This document shows positions 38,834 to 48,586 of a stretch of 64,000 nt of DNA, one piece after another. The notes beneath the pieces were generated by a model. That model worked only from the letters and a program-made list of their open reading frames with translations. It was not told the DNA's origin and did not search any database. Within the stretch, counting starts at the first letter, position 1; every line of letters begins with the position of its first letter. Origin of the DNA: Colwellia sp. PAMC 20917 (GTDB lineage: Bacteria > Pseudomonadota > Gammaproteobacteria > Enterobacterales > Alteromonadaceae); NCBI RefSeq assembly GCF_001767295.1, contig NZ_CP014944.1, positions 1,488,001 to 1,552,000 of the forward strand, in the 5' to 3' direction. The position numbers were made by a program, and so were the translations under genes.

Positions 38834-40948
38834 TTATGCGTAGTAATCTATACCAGTTGACGAACCTTTAACCAAATGTAGTGTTTGAGTATCACTTAAA
38901 TCTGAAAATTCATTCTCGTTACCGTCACCACCACCTTGGCGACCTTCACCGAGTTCTTCTTGGTTCTTTTGTTTACTTTGCTGTTCGACATTCGCATCAC
39001 CGACATTCACGCCACTTTCAGCAAGCATCTCTTTTAATCGCCCCAAATTTTGATCGAACGCTTCTTTAGCCTGCTGATTTTGAACAGTAAAATTAACAAC
39101 CGCCTGTTCATTTTGCAGATTTATTTTTACGTTCACATTACCTAACTCTTGTGGGTCAAGACGAATTTCAACCTGCTGAAGCTTTTGGTTCATCATCACC
39201 ATGACTTTGTCTTTCAACGCGCCAGTAAAGTCTTTACGGTATACCGATAAGGCTTCATTTTGTAAGGCTGTCACTTGCTTGGCATTTGTTGCTGATTGGG
39301 CCGTTGATTGCACATGGTCACTGGTTAATTTAGTGATCATTTCCTCCGCAGAAGCCGTAGATTTTGTTACTTCATTATTGGCTCGATGCATATCTCTATT
39401 AAGAGTATTCTCAATACTTGTACTGACTTGTTTCTTATCAAATATTTCATTAATAGTTTTTTCTTTGACTTGAGCATCATTGTTAGCCACTTTATCAAGC
39501 TGAGTTAAGCTTTGTGCCTGCTTTTGGTTTTGTTGCTCTGCCGACTGATCTTTAGCTGGCTCTTTAAATTGTTCACCGGCATTTAAATTTTGTGTTTCAA
39601 GGGTTTTCTGGTTTATCTGATTAACCCCTCGACTATTATTTGCGTTATTTTCCTGAGCTTGTTTTTCACCTGGGACAGCTACGCTTGAAAAAACAACATT
39701 ATTCGTATTGACCTTATCAGCATCAATTGCTATTTCGTTAACCAAGCTTTCATTTTTAAGGGTTACAGGTAATACCGCTCCAGCCAACTCTTTATCGACC
39801 GACGTTTTACTATTGCTGATACTTTGATTACTTTTATCAGGAATTATAGCTTTGTCTTGATTGGCGATAAGTGCAGCTTTAATTTGTTCAAGTTCAGTAT
39901 CCGTGGGCGCTTTTTCCATATCCGCTAATAGCGCTTCAAGATCACTTAAAGGCATCGCCTGTTTCGGTACATTATTGGTTTTATCTACAATCGGCTCTGC
40001 TTTTAACGACGTTTCGCTTTGAGCAGGAGGAACGGATTGCGTGGAAAGTTGGCCATTAACATTCGTTGTTTTTAGCGAGGGATCTTGTCCTTCACTGTTT
40101 GTTTTTTTCTCCAATAATGCAGATAAAACTAATTCAGCCTCCCCTTGCACAACTTTATCAGCAACGACTTTGGGTTCGCTAGCTAGGTCAACTTTCTTTG
40201 ATGGCATTTCACTGTTAACGGTTACTGGAACGGTTAATGATTTAGCTAACTCTGGCGCAAGGCTATCTTTTGCTAGGGTATTATCACTGGTCACTACATT
40301 TTCTTGGCTATTGCCACCAAGCACTTGCCTTAACATTGCTGCTAACTGTGTTTTTTCTTGTTGATTACTACCAGCCACAACTATTGATGGTTTTTCATTA
40401 AGTTGTGATGGTATCGCACCGTTATTTTTCACCGTATCATTTAATAGTTGTTGTGACGCAGATAACAATGACATTAATTGCTCGGTACTTTTATCTGTAT
40501 TTTCAGGTGCGGTGGAATTAGTATCAAGATTAATTAATCCGCTAGCTTTGTGTTCCGGTGTCTCTTCTTGGCTATTTTCTACTCGAACATTTTTTTCACT
40601 AGTCGCTGTATCATCATAAGGCAATCTTTGTGAAGCTTCGCTTTGGTTAATTTCTGTATTAACCTTCTCATCAGAAACTCCACCCATTTCCTTTTCTTTT
40701 GGTTGCACATCCGTTGTGGAAGATTTTTCTTGGGGTGCTTTCTTTTCAGCATTAATTTCGCTAGCAAGTTTCATGTTATTGCCACTTGCCTGTTGCTTTT
40801 TGCCGCTTTGTTGACTTTGATAATGCTGGTCAACCATTTGTGCAAAATCTTTAGTTGAATTTTTGGATGTGCTAATCGCTCCTGACTGAACAGGGCTAAA
40901 GTCCTTACTTGGCGAGATATCTATGGCTAATGGAGTAACTTGCGGCAT
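38834..40948 (-). CDS. fliK: flagellar hook-length control protein FliK
   Basis: Molecular ruler that is exported during hook growth and triggers the FlhB switch. Most of the 704 residues are hydrophilic, low-complexity sequence rich in Q, N, S, E and K, as expected for an extended ruler. The conserved Flg_hook domain is near the C-terminus (QQVEIRLDPQELGNVNVKIN, AVVNFTVQNQQAKEAF, LKEMLAESGVNVG). It is longer than enterobacterial FliK (about 400). A 133-bp gap with a sigma-54 site precedes it, so it begins its own unit. Confidence 0.93.
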   Translation of the reverse strand: MPQVTPLAIDISPSKDFSPVQSGAISTSKNSTKDFAQMVDQHYQSQQSGKKQQASGNNMKLASEINAEKKAPQEKSSTTDVQPKEKEMGGVSDEKVNTEINQSEASQRLPYDDTATSEKNVRVENSQEETPEHKASGLINLDTNSTAPENTDKSTEQLMSLLSASQQLLNDTVKNNGAIPSQLNEKPSIVVAGSNQQEKTQLAAMLRQVLGGNSQENVVTSDNTLAKDSLAPELAKSLTVPVTVNSEMPSKKVDLASEPKVVADKVVQGEAELVLSALLEKKTNSEGQDPSLKTTNVNGQLSTQSVPPAQSETSLKAEPIVDKTNNVPKQAMPLSDLEALLADMEKAPTDTELEQIKAALIANQDKAIIPDKSNQSISNSKTSVDKELAGAVLPVTLKNESLVNEIAIDADKVNTNNVVFSSVAVPGEKQAQENNANNSRGVNQINQKTLETQNLNAGEQFKEPAKDQSAEQQNQKQAQSLTQLDKVANNDAQVKEKTINEIFDKKQVSTSIENTLNRDMHRANNEVTKSTASAEEMITKLTSDHVQSTAQSATNAKQVTALQNEALSVYRKDFTGALKDKVMVMMNQKLQQVEIRLDPQELGNVNVKINLQNEQAVVNFTVQNQQAKEAFDQNLGRLKEMLAESGVNVGDANVEQQSKQKNQEELGEGRQGGGDGNENEFSDLSDTQTLHLVKGSSTGIDYYA

Positions 40949-41040
40949 AGTAAACCTTTTTATTTCAATGGTAAATTTGAGCTATATTTACAATGATGAC
41001 AACGTCGTTTATTGCGAATACTTTTTATATTAGTTAAATA

Positions 41041-41056
41041 AGCAAGTATTGTTCCA
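41041..41056 (-). promoter_or_regulatory. sigma-54-type promoter before fliK
   Basis: TGGAAC-N5-TTGCT on the minus strand has correct GG-N10-GC spacing. It lies about 93 bases before the fliK start and after the fliJ stop. Confidence 0.65.
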
Positions 41057-41081
41057 CTTAGAAATTACAATTTAATTCACT

Positions 41082-41528
41082 TTATCCTCGCATTTTTCGA
41101 CGGACAAATTGTTGAGTAGCAATTTCATCAAACATTTTTTGTTCTTGCTTGTTAGCGATAAGGGTCAACGCTTGTGTTTTTTTATCAAGCAATAGTTCTA
41201 CCGCTTGAATTTTTTGTCGCTGCGCTAGCCAGAGCTGTTTGCTCTTTTCCACCATCGCCTTACTCTGCATAATCGCAATATCAACTTGCCCAGCAGCATA
41301 ATCGAGCTTGGCAATAAAGGCATGAAAATGACTAAACGTCGCGCTATCAATACCCACCATAGAGCGAGCATTCAAACGTTTCATATATTCAAGACGATAG
41401 TCACTGACACTTTGTAAACGTTCAAGATTTTGTTGGTATTCAAATTCAGCAGTTTGCAGTGCTTGCGCTGCTTTTTTTTCTTTATCCTGTTCATAGCGAT
41501 GTAAGGTATTCAGTTGCTTTAATGGCAT
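41082..41528 (-). CDS. fliJ: flagellar export chaperone FliJ
   Basis: Coiled-coil cytoplasmic stalk of the export ATPase, similar in fold to the gamma subunit of F1. It is almost entirely helical (LHRYEQDKEKKAAQALQTAE, then KQLWLAQRQKIQAVELLLDK) and ends basic (FVRRKMRG). Its 148 residues are normal. It follows fliI by 66 bases. Confidence 0.92.
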   Translation of the reverse strand: MPLKQLNTLHRYEQDKEKKAAQALQTAEFEYQQNLERLQSVSDYRLEYMKRLNARSMVGIDSATFSHFHAFIAKLDYAAGQVDIAIMQSKAMVEKSKQLWLAQRQKIQAVELLLDKKTQALTLIANKQEQKMFDEIATQQFVRRKMRG

Positions 41529-41594
41529 AACGTCCTCCTAGATAATGCTAAACAGCTAATAAATTTTTCGAAAATAGTGTTAACGTTATTATGC

Positions 41595-42965
41595 TTAGGC
41601 ATTTTGCTGGCCTTGTTTTGCTTGCGCGTGTGCTTGCGCTGCAGAAAGTATTTCTTGAAGTTGCGTTAAGCTTTGATCATAAGGAATAATTTCCAACATT
41701 TTTTGTTGTAGGAAGAACTTGATCACCGGCATTAAATCAATGGATTGATCAATGCGAGGATCATTACCACGGCTATAAGCGCCAATAGCAATCAAATCTT
41801 TATTTTGCTGGTATAGTGAGTAGACTTGCTTTAGTTGCCGAGCAAGTTGTTGATGCTCATCACTGGTCACCATCGGCATAACACGGCTAATCGAGCCTTC
41901 AATATCAACAGCGGGGTAATGCCCTGAATCGGCTAAGGCACGAGATAAAACAATATGTCCATCTAAAATAGCACGCGCCGCATCAGCAATCGGATCTTGT
42001 AAATCATCACCTTCGGTTAATACGGTGAAAAATGCGGTAATTGATCCCTGACCATCGCCACCATTACCGGCTCGTTCAACCAGTTGGGGTAACTTTGAAA
42101 AGACCGAAGGCGGATAACCTTTGGTTGCCGGTGGTTCGCCGACAGCCAGTGCTATTTCTCGTTGCGCTTGGGCATAACGCGTTAGCGAGTCAACCAGTAG
42201 CAAGACATTCAGACCTTGATCACGAAAGTACTCAGCAATTTGTACCGCAGTTTCACAGCCTTTTAAACGCATTAATGGCGAATTATCGGCAGGCGCCGCA
42301 ACAACAACTGAACGTGCTCGCCCTTCTTCGCCTAAAATTTCTTCGATAAACTCTTTAACTTCTCGACCACGTTCGCCAATTAGCCCCACAACGATAACAT
42401 CAGCAGTTGTGCCGCGTGTCATCATACCTAACAAGACACTTTTACCGACACCTGAGCCGGCAAATAAGCCCATACGCTGACCAATACCAACCGTTAAAAA
42501 ACTATTAATAGCGCGCACACCGACATCAAGCGGTTCAGTGATACCACGCCTTGATAACGGATTAATCGGCTTATTGTTTATTTGATAATTGCCTGAGTTC
42601 TTGATTGGCCCTTTGCCGTCGAGTGGTTTACCAACACCGTCAACGACTCGGCCAAGTAAATCCATTGAAAAGGGTAAGCGAGCTTTAGTTGTCAGTGGCA
42701 CAACGCGCGCACCCGGTAAAACACCTTGTAAGCTTTGCTCTGGCATTAGAAAAGTTATGTCTTTAGAAAAACCAACAATTTCAGCGATTAAATCGCCTTG
42801 TGCCGTTTCGACTAAACATTGGCTACCAACTGCCGCTTTTACGCCAACAGCTTCAAGCGTTAATCCGACTACTCGGACTAAACGCCCAGCAACAGAGACT
42901 TTATGCGGGTGCACAAATTCTTGGCAGTTTTTTAGTCTTTCATTAAGGCGAGAAATATCAACCAT
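41595..42965 (-). CDS. fliI: flagellum-specific ATP synthase FliI
   Basis: Hexameric ATPase of the flagellar export apparatus. Walker A is GSGVGKS at residues 170-176 ([20 protein letters not shown]). The Walker B region is [20 protein letters not shown], and RGYPPS-type [19 protein letters not shown] follows. Length is 456 residues. It lies in the fliEFGHIJ operon, 30 bases after fliH. Confidence 0.97.
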   Translation of the reverse strand: MVDISRLNERLKNCQEFVHPHKVSVAGRLVRVVGLTLEAVGVKAAVGSQCLVETAQGDLIAEIVGFSKDITFLMPEQSLQGVLPGARVVPLTTKARLPFSMDLLGRVVDGVGKPLDGKGPIKNSGNYQINNKPINPLSRRGITEPLDVGVRAINSFLTVGIGQRMGLFAGSGVGKSVLLGMMTRGTTADVIVVGLIGERGREVKEFIEEILGEEGRARSVVVAAPADNSPLMRLKGCETAVQIAEYFRDQGLNVLLLVDSLTRYAQAQREIALAVGEPPATKGYPPSVFSKLPQLVERAGNGGDGQGSITAFFTVLTEGDDLQDPIADAARAILDGHIVLSRALADSGHYPAVDIEGSISRVMPMVTSDEHQQLARQLKQVYSLYQQNKDLIAIGAYSRGNDPRIDQSIDLMPVIKFFLQQKMLEIIPYDQSLTQLQEILSAAQAHAQAKQGQQNA

Positions 42966-42995
42966 AGCGGTATTTTGACTCTTTTGTACAAGAAA

Positions 42996-43790
42996 TTACT
43001 GATGTAGTGCATCTTGCAAAAACGAGTCCAATACTTCTTTTATTCGAGATTTAACACTCAGGTCGATATTAGAGGTGCTATTTTCAATTTGACAGCTACC
43101 CGGAACTAATTGCGGGGCAGCGAGTAAACGCCAACCTTGTTCTTGCACATGTTTAGCGCCAAATTGCTTTTCAACACGTTTAATATCGTTGGGGTGTAAT
43201 AAAATTTGCGTTTGCGCTTCTTGGCTAGGTAAAGCTTTTATACCCGCAGAAATCGCAGCAATAATAATATCAGGGTTAGTTTTAGCTTCTTCTAAGGTAA
43301 TCGCTTCGGTGAGTTCTACGACAAGATAAAGTAATTGTTGTTCAACATTTTTTTCGACATCGAGTAATGGCTTATGGAGCTGTTCAGTAAGTGACGCCCA
43401 TGCAGCTGATTGTTCATCAATACTTTCTTTTGCTTCGGCTAAGCCGGTTTCAAGCCCTTCTTGGTGACCAAGTACCACACCTTCTTCATGGCCAGAGACT
43501 TTACCTTCTTCATAACCTTTAGCAAAACCTTCTTCCTTACCCTGATTAAGGCCTTCATCAAATGCAGCTTGACGAATGTTTTCAATATCTTCTGCCGTTA
43601 ATGGCGCGATTTCTTCTTCAACAAAATCTTCAGGGGGCTCGAAACGCCAAGCGGCTTTCTTTCCCATAGCATTGGTTGTTTCATCTTTAATTTTATTTTC
43701 AGATTCAACCGTCGGCAATGACCAAACATCGGTTTCTTGTTCGGGATTATGTTTAATAACTTCAGCATTCGATTTATTTAATAATTTCAT
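42996..43790 (-). CDS. fliH: flagellar export regulator FliH
   Basis: Peripheral stalk of the export ATPase that recruits FliI to the C-ring. A characteristic series of GxxxG glycine repeats is visible (residues about 80-115, EGLNQGKEEGFAKGYEEGKV then SGHEEGVVLGHQEGLETG). The C-terminal FliI-binding domain follows. Length is 264 residues. The spacing from fliG is 45 bases. Confidence 0.94.
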   Translation of the reverse strand: MKLLNKSNAEVIKHNPEQETDVWSLPTVESENKIKDETTNAMGKKAAWRFEPPEDFVEEEIAPLTAEDIENIRQAAFDEGLNQGKEEGFAKGYEEGKVSGHEEGVVLGHQEGLETGLAEAKESIDEQSAAWASLTEQLHKPLLDVEKNVEQQLLYLVVELTEAITLEEAKTNPDIIIAAISAGIKALPSQEAQTQILLHPNDIKRVEKQFGAKHVQEQGWRLLAAPQLVPGSCQIENSTSNIDLSVKSRIKEVLDSFLQDALHQ

Positions 43791-43835
43791 AATATTTTAT
43801 AACAGTAAGTTTTGACTGACCTAAAAATATAAGGT

Positions 43836-44885
43836 TTATAAGAACTCATCACCACCACCAGCGCCGCCAAGCATAATTTCTCCAGCGTCAGATAATCGTC
43901 GAGCAACAGATAATATTTCTTTTTGTGCGGCTTCAACTTCACTAATACGCACAGGTCCCATAGCTTCAAGGTCATCTGCCAGCATTTCAGCGGCACGTTT
44001 GGACATATTAGCCATAATTTTTTCTTTCAGCACATCATCTGCGCCTTTAATTGCTTTCATCAACGCATCTTGTTGTACTTCACGTAATATCGCTTGAATA
44101 CCACGGTCGTCTACATCGGCAAGGTTTTCGAAAACAAACATCAAGTCTTGAATTTGTTGACTCATCTCTTCGTCATGTTCACGAATTGAATCCATTAGCA
44201 TACCTTCAACATTGGTATCCAAATAGTTCATAATGTCAGCTGCTGCTTTTAAACCGCCCATTTTAGCGGCTTGTGCACCTGCTTGACCGGCAAACTGTTT
44301 TTCCATAATTTCATTAAGTTCTTGTAATGCTGCCGGTTGAACTTCTTCAAGGTTGGCAATACGCATCATTAAATCTAAACGCACTTTTTCGGCAAACTGG
44401 CTCATAATTTCAGCCGATTGATCAGGGTCTAAATAGGAAAGTACAATGGTTTGAATTTGAGGATGCTCGTTACGAATAATATTGGCTACTTGTTTTGAGT
44501 CCATCCATTTCAATGAATCTAAACCTTTTGCGCCGCCTCCCATGACAATTTGATCAATTAAATTACCGGCTTTGTCTTCACCTAATGCTGCAGTTAATGC
44601 CTTGCGAACGAATTCTTCACTTTGGAAGCCAATGGTACTGAAGTTTTGTATTTCATGGATAAAGAGCTTATGAACAGCGGTAATTTTTTCTTGGGTGAAA
44701 TCTTCCATAGCAGCCATAACCATGCCCACTTGTTGAACCTGCTTAGGCTCTAAGTGTTTTAATATTTGCGCGGCATCTTCTTCAGATAAACTTAGTAATA
44801 ATATCGCAGCTTTCTCTGCACCATCAAGTTTGTCAACGTCAAAACCCTTAGGTGCAGGGGCTAACTCTTGCATTTCATCACTCAT
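43836..44885 (-). CDS. fliG: flagellar motor switch protein FliG
   Basis: Rotor protein that interacts with the stator. LDGAEKAAILLLSLSEEDAA at the N-terminus, the middle EHPQIQTIVLSYLDPDQSAE segment and the charged torque helix near the C-terminus (MLADDLEAMGPVRISEVEAA) are all present. Length is 349 residues. Its start overlaps the end of fliF by 8 bases. Confidence 0.97.
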   Translation of the reverse strand: MSDEMQELAPAPKGFDVDKLDGAEKAAILLLSLSEEDAAQILKHLEPKQVQQVGMVMAAMEDFTQEKITAVHKLFIHEIQNFSTIGFQSEEFVRKALTAALGEDKAGNLIDQIVMGGGAKGLDSLKWMDSKQVANIIRNEHPQIQTIVLSYLDPDQSAEIMSQFAEKVRLDLMMRIANLEEVQPAALQELNEIMEKQFAGQAGAQAAKMGGLKAAADIMNYLDTNVEGMLMDSIREHDEEMSQQIQDLMFVFENLADVDDRGIQAILREVQQDALMKAIKGADDVLKEKIMANMSKRAAEMLADDLEAMGPVRISEVEAAQKEILSVARRLSDAGEIMLGGAGGGDEFL

Positions 44886-46599
44886 CTTCGTTCAACCAAC
44901 TTTTAACCACTTGAGAGGAAAGTTCAGGCTCATTAGCAACAAGCGCTCGAACAGCTTTTAGTATATCTTCATCGCGATGTAAATCAGGTAATTGTAAACT
45001 ACCATCAGGTGCAAAACCTACTGCCGCCGCATCAAAATCTGATGTTAGCATATCCATGGTTTCATCACCCAAATCAATGTGGCTATCGAGTGATTTATCA
45101 CCGTAGTCATCAGGTGTTTGATCAGGGTTAATAAGACGTTTAAGCATAGGTTTAACAACGGCAAGTATCAATACAATAATCACTAATGCGCCCATGCCTA
45201 ATTTGAAAAACTTTAATATGTCGGCATTCTCATAGAAAGGAACTTTAGGAGCATCCTCAATAATTTGACGAGAGAATGGCAAGGTAACAACTTCTAATAC
45301 ATCACCACGTTGTAAATTAAAACCAATACTCCCTTGTAATAAGCGACGAATATTTGACATTTCTTCAACAGATCTCGGTGAATCGGTAATCGCGCCTTCA
45401 GCATCAGCAGTTGCCAAGTAATCAAGTGCAACAGAAACGCTTACTCGACGAACGACACCTGCTTGTTGTTTGGTATGGCTGATAGCTTCGTCTAATTCAT
45501 AATTTTTTGTTGATTCAAGGTGTTTACGACCAGGCATTGATCTTTGTTGTGCACCACCATTCGCATTTTCTGGAATATTTGAATCCAGTGGTGGCTGATT
45601 GCTTAACGCTCCAGGAATACCACCAAGTAAACCGCCAATCGTGTTGTCTTCGACTTTCATTTCACTGCGCAGTGCCGGTAAATCTGAATTATAACGACGC
45701 TGCATTTCTTCACTTGAGGTGAAATCCATAGTCACATTAACTTGTGCGGTGTAGTTCCCTAAGCCAACAACAGGGATGAGTATGCTGTCTATTTTGTTTA
45801 AATATTCATTTTCTCTTTTTTTCTCCATTTCAAACTCTTTGCGTGAGCGAGAAGAAACAGAGGTTTGTGAGCCTGAATTAAGTAAACGACCATTTTGATC
45901 TGTCACTGTAACTCGGTTAGGCTCCATTCCCTGAACGGCAGAAGCAATAATATCAACAACAGAGTCAACTTCTTCTTCAGATAACATCCGCCCTTTACGC
46001 ATAGTTAGTACCACAGTGCCAGATGCGCTGCGGGTGCGTTTAGCAAAAATATTTTCGCGGGGTATCGCCAGTAAGACTTTTGCTCTAGAGATAGCTTGCA
46101 GTTCTTCAATGGTGCGAGCCAATTGCTGCTCACGAGAAAACTTAAGACGTTCTGTTTCAAGGCGCTGGCTGACACCAAAACCCATATCTTGCATAATAAT
46201 TTCACTACCTTCTGTTGGTTCATCAGATAAACCTTCACGAGCGAGTAAAATTTTAATTTCTTGATATTGATCACTTTGTACTGAAATAGTGTTGTTTGCT
46301 TGACGATAATCCACTTGGTTAGCGTCTAGAAAGTCCATTGTTTTGATTAATTGTTCGGTAGGTTGTTTGGCAAGAAATCTATATTCGGCTTGATTTGCCC
46401 ACATAATAACAAAAACAGCGATAGCTAAACATATTGCTAATGCCATAATTAAGGTGACTTGGCGTAATAAATCGACATTACCCATAGCAGAAGCAAAGCC
46501 TGATTTTTGCTCATCAGCCATATTATCAGCACCATCACTTGCCATTAACCCGGTGCCGCCATCGGCAGCAACCATTGAATTATTATCAGTATCAGCCAC
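44878..46599 (-). CDS. fliF: flagellar MS-ring protein FliF
   Basis: Forms the inner-membrane MS ring, the foundation of the basal body. The two transmembrane helices are at about residues 50-70 (TLIMALAICLAIAVFVIMWA) and 465-485 (LGMGALVIIVLILAVVKPML). Between them lie the ring-building motifs (RAKVLLAIPRENIFAKR, VTVTDQNGRLL). The C-terminal FliG-binding peptide reads ELSSQVVKSWLNEDE. Length is 573 residues. Confidence 0.97.
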   Translation of the reverse strand: MADTDNNSMVAADGGTGLMASDGADNMADEQKSGFASAMGNVDLLRQVTLIMALAICLAIAVFVIMWANQAEYRFLAKQPTEQLIKTMDFLDANQVDYRQANNTISVQSDQYQEIKILLAREGLSDEPTEGSEIIMQDMGFGVSQRLETERLKFSREQQLARTIEELQAISRAKVLLAIPRENIFAKRTRSASGTVVLTMRKGRMLSEEEVDSVVDIIASAVQGMEPNRVTVTDQNGRLLNSGSQTSVSSRSRKEFEMEKKRENEYLNKIDSILIPVVGLGNYTAQVNVTMDFTSSEEMQRRYNSDLPALRSEMKVEDNTIGGLLGGIPGALSNQPPLDSNIPENANGGAQQRSMPGRKHLESTKNYELDEAISHTKQQAGVVRRVSVSVALDYLATADAEGAITDSPRSVEEMSNIRRLLQGSIGFNLQRGDVLEVVTLPFSRQIIEDAPKVPFYENADILKFFKLGMGALVIIVLILAVVKPMLKRLINPDQTPDDYGDKSLDSHIDLGDETMDMLTSDFDAAAVGFAPDGSLQLPDLHRDEDILKAVRALVANEPELSSQVVKSWLNEDE

Positions 46600-46662
46600 T
46601 TAATTTCTCCACTACCACTTGATTTTATTACGAAATACTATCTATTTTATACTAAGGTATTG

Positions 46663-47028
46663 TTAAACTGGCATATTCATTATTTCTTTATATGCTTCAA
46701 CAAACTTATTACGTACTTGTACGGTGGCATCAAAAGCAATACCAGCTTTAGCGGAAGCAACCATGGTATCAGCGAGCGTAACGCTTCGGTCGCCCATTTC
46801 AAAAGCTATTTTCTTTGCTCCAGACTCTTTTTGAATATCATTGACATTATTCACCGCATCTTTAAGCATATCGCCAAAATTACTGGTCGACTTATTCAGC
46901 GCTGGAATAGCGCTGTCTCCCATACCAAGGTTATTGCCCATTTTTTCAAATGAAGCCCCCTGCAACGAAGAGTTTCCAAGCGACATACTTTGCATTTGTG
47001 CGTATAAAGAATTGGTATCGATATTCAT
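46663..47028 (-). CDS. fliE: flagellar hook-basal body protein FliE
   Basis: Small exported protein joining the MS ring and rod. Its 121 residues show the conserved NFGDMLKDAVNNVNDIQKES, the segment VTLADTMVASAKAGIAFDAT, and a C-terminal QVRNKFVEAYKEIMNMPV. It is first in the fliEFGHIJ operon, preceded by a consensus sigma-54 promoter. Confidence 0.96.
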   Translation of the reverse strand: MNIDTNSLYAQMQSMSLGNSSLQGASFEKMGNNLGMGDSAIPALNKSTSNFGDMLKDAVNNVNDIQKESGAKKIAFEMGDRSVTLADTMVASAKAGIAFDATVQVRNKFVEAYKEIMNMPV

Positions 47029-47103
47029 GAGCTACTCACTTGTGTCAATTTTTTGCTACTAAGCCTATAAATAACGGTTTAAGTAACGATATAACGATGA
47101 TAT

Positions 47104-47119
47104 TGCAAGCATGGTGCCA
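47104..47119 (-). promoter_or_regulatory. consensus sigma-54 promoter of the fliE operon
   Basis: TGGCAC-N5-TTGCA on the minus strand matches the sigma-54 consensus exactly. It is 76 bases before the fliE start and downstream of the flrC terminator hairpin. FlrC (or FlrA) is the likely activator by analogy with Vibrio. Confidence 0.88.
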
Positions 47120-47183
47120 GTATGAGAATTAAAGAATTATCGAGGTTATGGAAGGTTTAATGAGTGAAAACTGCAAATAACAG

Positions 47184-47218
47184 TAAAGCCAATATTTTAA
47201 ATGAAAATATTGGCTTTA
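47184..47218 (-). terminator. hairpin after flrC
   Basis: A perfect 15-bp stem (TAAAGCCAATATTTT and its complement) with a 5-base loop lies 28 bases after the flrC stop. The U-run is weak on the minus strand, but the hairpin separates the flrBC unit from the fliE promoter. Confidence 0.65.
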
Positions 47219-47245
47219 TAGGAATATTACCCTTTTTAGCTATTG

Positions 47246-48586
47246 TTAGGCTGGTATTTGAATGCCCGAATCACGCATTCTTGCTATTTTATAGCGAAGC
47301 GTTCTAGGGCTAATGCCTAATCGTTCAGCAACATCTTTACGGCTACCTTGGCAAGCGGTGAGGGTATCAAGAATAATTTGATGCTCTTGTACTTTTAATT
47401 CATTACCAAGCATGTCTTCGCTATTATTTTCTAACGCCACATCAGTAATAATTTCACTGTCGAAATTTTCAATTAACAAGTCACCGGCATTAATAATCTG
47501 GTCGCTATGCAAAATAATGGCTCGTTGAATAACATTGTCTAATTCACGAACATTGCCTGGCCAATCGTAACTCGTCAGTTTATTTCTCGCCGAAGCGGTT
47601 AGTTCTGGAATAGCCATGTTATTCGCTAACGATGCTTGAGTAATTAAATGTTTGGCTAATGGCACAATATCATCTCTGCGTTTATTTAATGCTAACCAAG
47701 TTAATGGAAAGACATTTAAACGGTAGTAGAGATCTTCACGGAAGATACCATCTTTTACAGCAACTCTTAAATCACGGTTGCTGGTTGCGATAACACGAAC
47801 ATCAAGCTTAATTGTTTTACGACCTCCTAAGCGTTCAACTTCTCGCTCTTGTAAGACCCGTAAAATTTTTGCTTGTAAGCCAAGATCCATTTCAGTGATC
47901 TCGTCTAATAAAATAGTACCGCCCTGTGCTTGTTCAAATTTACCTGGGCACGCTTGAATGGCTCCGGTAAAGGCACCTTTTTCATAACCAAATAAAGTCG
48001 CTTCCAGCATATTCTCTGGAATTGCAGCACAGTTTATAGCAACAAAGGGCTTATCACTTCGGTTCGAATGGTAATGAACGTATTGTGCTAATACTTCCTT
48101 GCCAGAGCCACTGGGGCCGAGCACCATAACAGAAGCATCTGTGGTCGCGACTTTCTTTGCTAACGCTAATAGTTCAATACTTTGTGCGTCAGCAACCACA
48201 GGTTCATGCCGACTAGTCACATTCAATGGCACATATTGGTTAACCATATTGAGCAGCACTTCTGGCGCAAAAGGTTTTGCCATATAATTACAGGCGCCAT
48301 CACGCATCGCTTGAACAGCATCATGAATCGTACCATATGCCGTCATTATCAGCACAGGTAAATTTGGCCAATTTCTTTTAATACTATTGAGTAGTGTTAA
48401 GCCCGACATACCATCCATTTGCACGTCACTAACGACGAGATCAACACTTTGTTCTTTAAGCGTGAGTAAAGCATCTTCACCTGATTGAGCTTCAATACAT
48501 TGATAACCTGATAACTTTAAAGTATCCATCAGGGCTTCACGTAATCCTGCATCATCTTCAACAACTAATATTTTACTTTGACTCAT
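47246..48586 (-). CDS. flrC: sigma-54-dependent flagellar response regulator FlrC (FleR)
   Basis: Activates class III flagellar promoters when phosphorylated by FlrB. The receiver domain (ILVVEDDAGLREALMDTLKL, phospho-acceptor in LVVSDVQMDGMSG) is followed by the AAA+ domain (VLGPSGSGKEVLAQYVHYHS, the sigma-54-contact loop [10 protein letters not shown]). A Fis-type helix-turn-helix ends it (GSRKDVAERLGISPRTLRYK). I start at ATG 48586, behind GGGGAG and overlapping flrB by 14 bases. The TTG-type start seven codons upstream adds MLTGRTL, which is less likely. Length is 446 residues. Confidence 0.95.
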   Translation of the reverse strand: MSQSKILVVEDDAGLREALMDTLKLSGYQCIEAQSGEDALLTLKEQSVDLVVSDVQMDGMSGLTLLNSIKRNWPNLPVLIMTAYGTIHDAVQAMRDGACNYMAKPFAPEVLLNMVNQYVPLNVTSRHEPVVADAQSIELLALAKKVATTDASVMVLGPSGSGKEVLAQYVHYHSNRSDKPFVAINCAAIPENMLEATLFGYEKGAFTGAIQACPGKFEQAQGGTILLDEITEMDLGLQAKILRVLQEREVERLGGRKTIKLDVRVIATSNRDLRVAVKDGIFREDLYYRLNVFPLTWLALNKRRDDIVPLAKHLITQASLANNMAIPELTASARNKLTSYDWPGNVRELDNVIQRAIILHSDQIINAGDLLIENFDSEIITDVALENNSEDMLGNELKVQEHQIILDTLTACQGSRKDVAERLGISPRTLRYKIARMRDSGIQIPA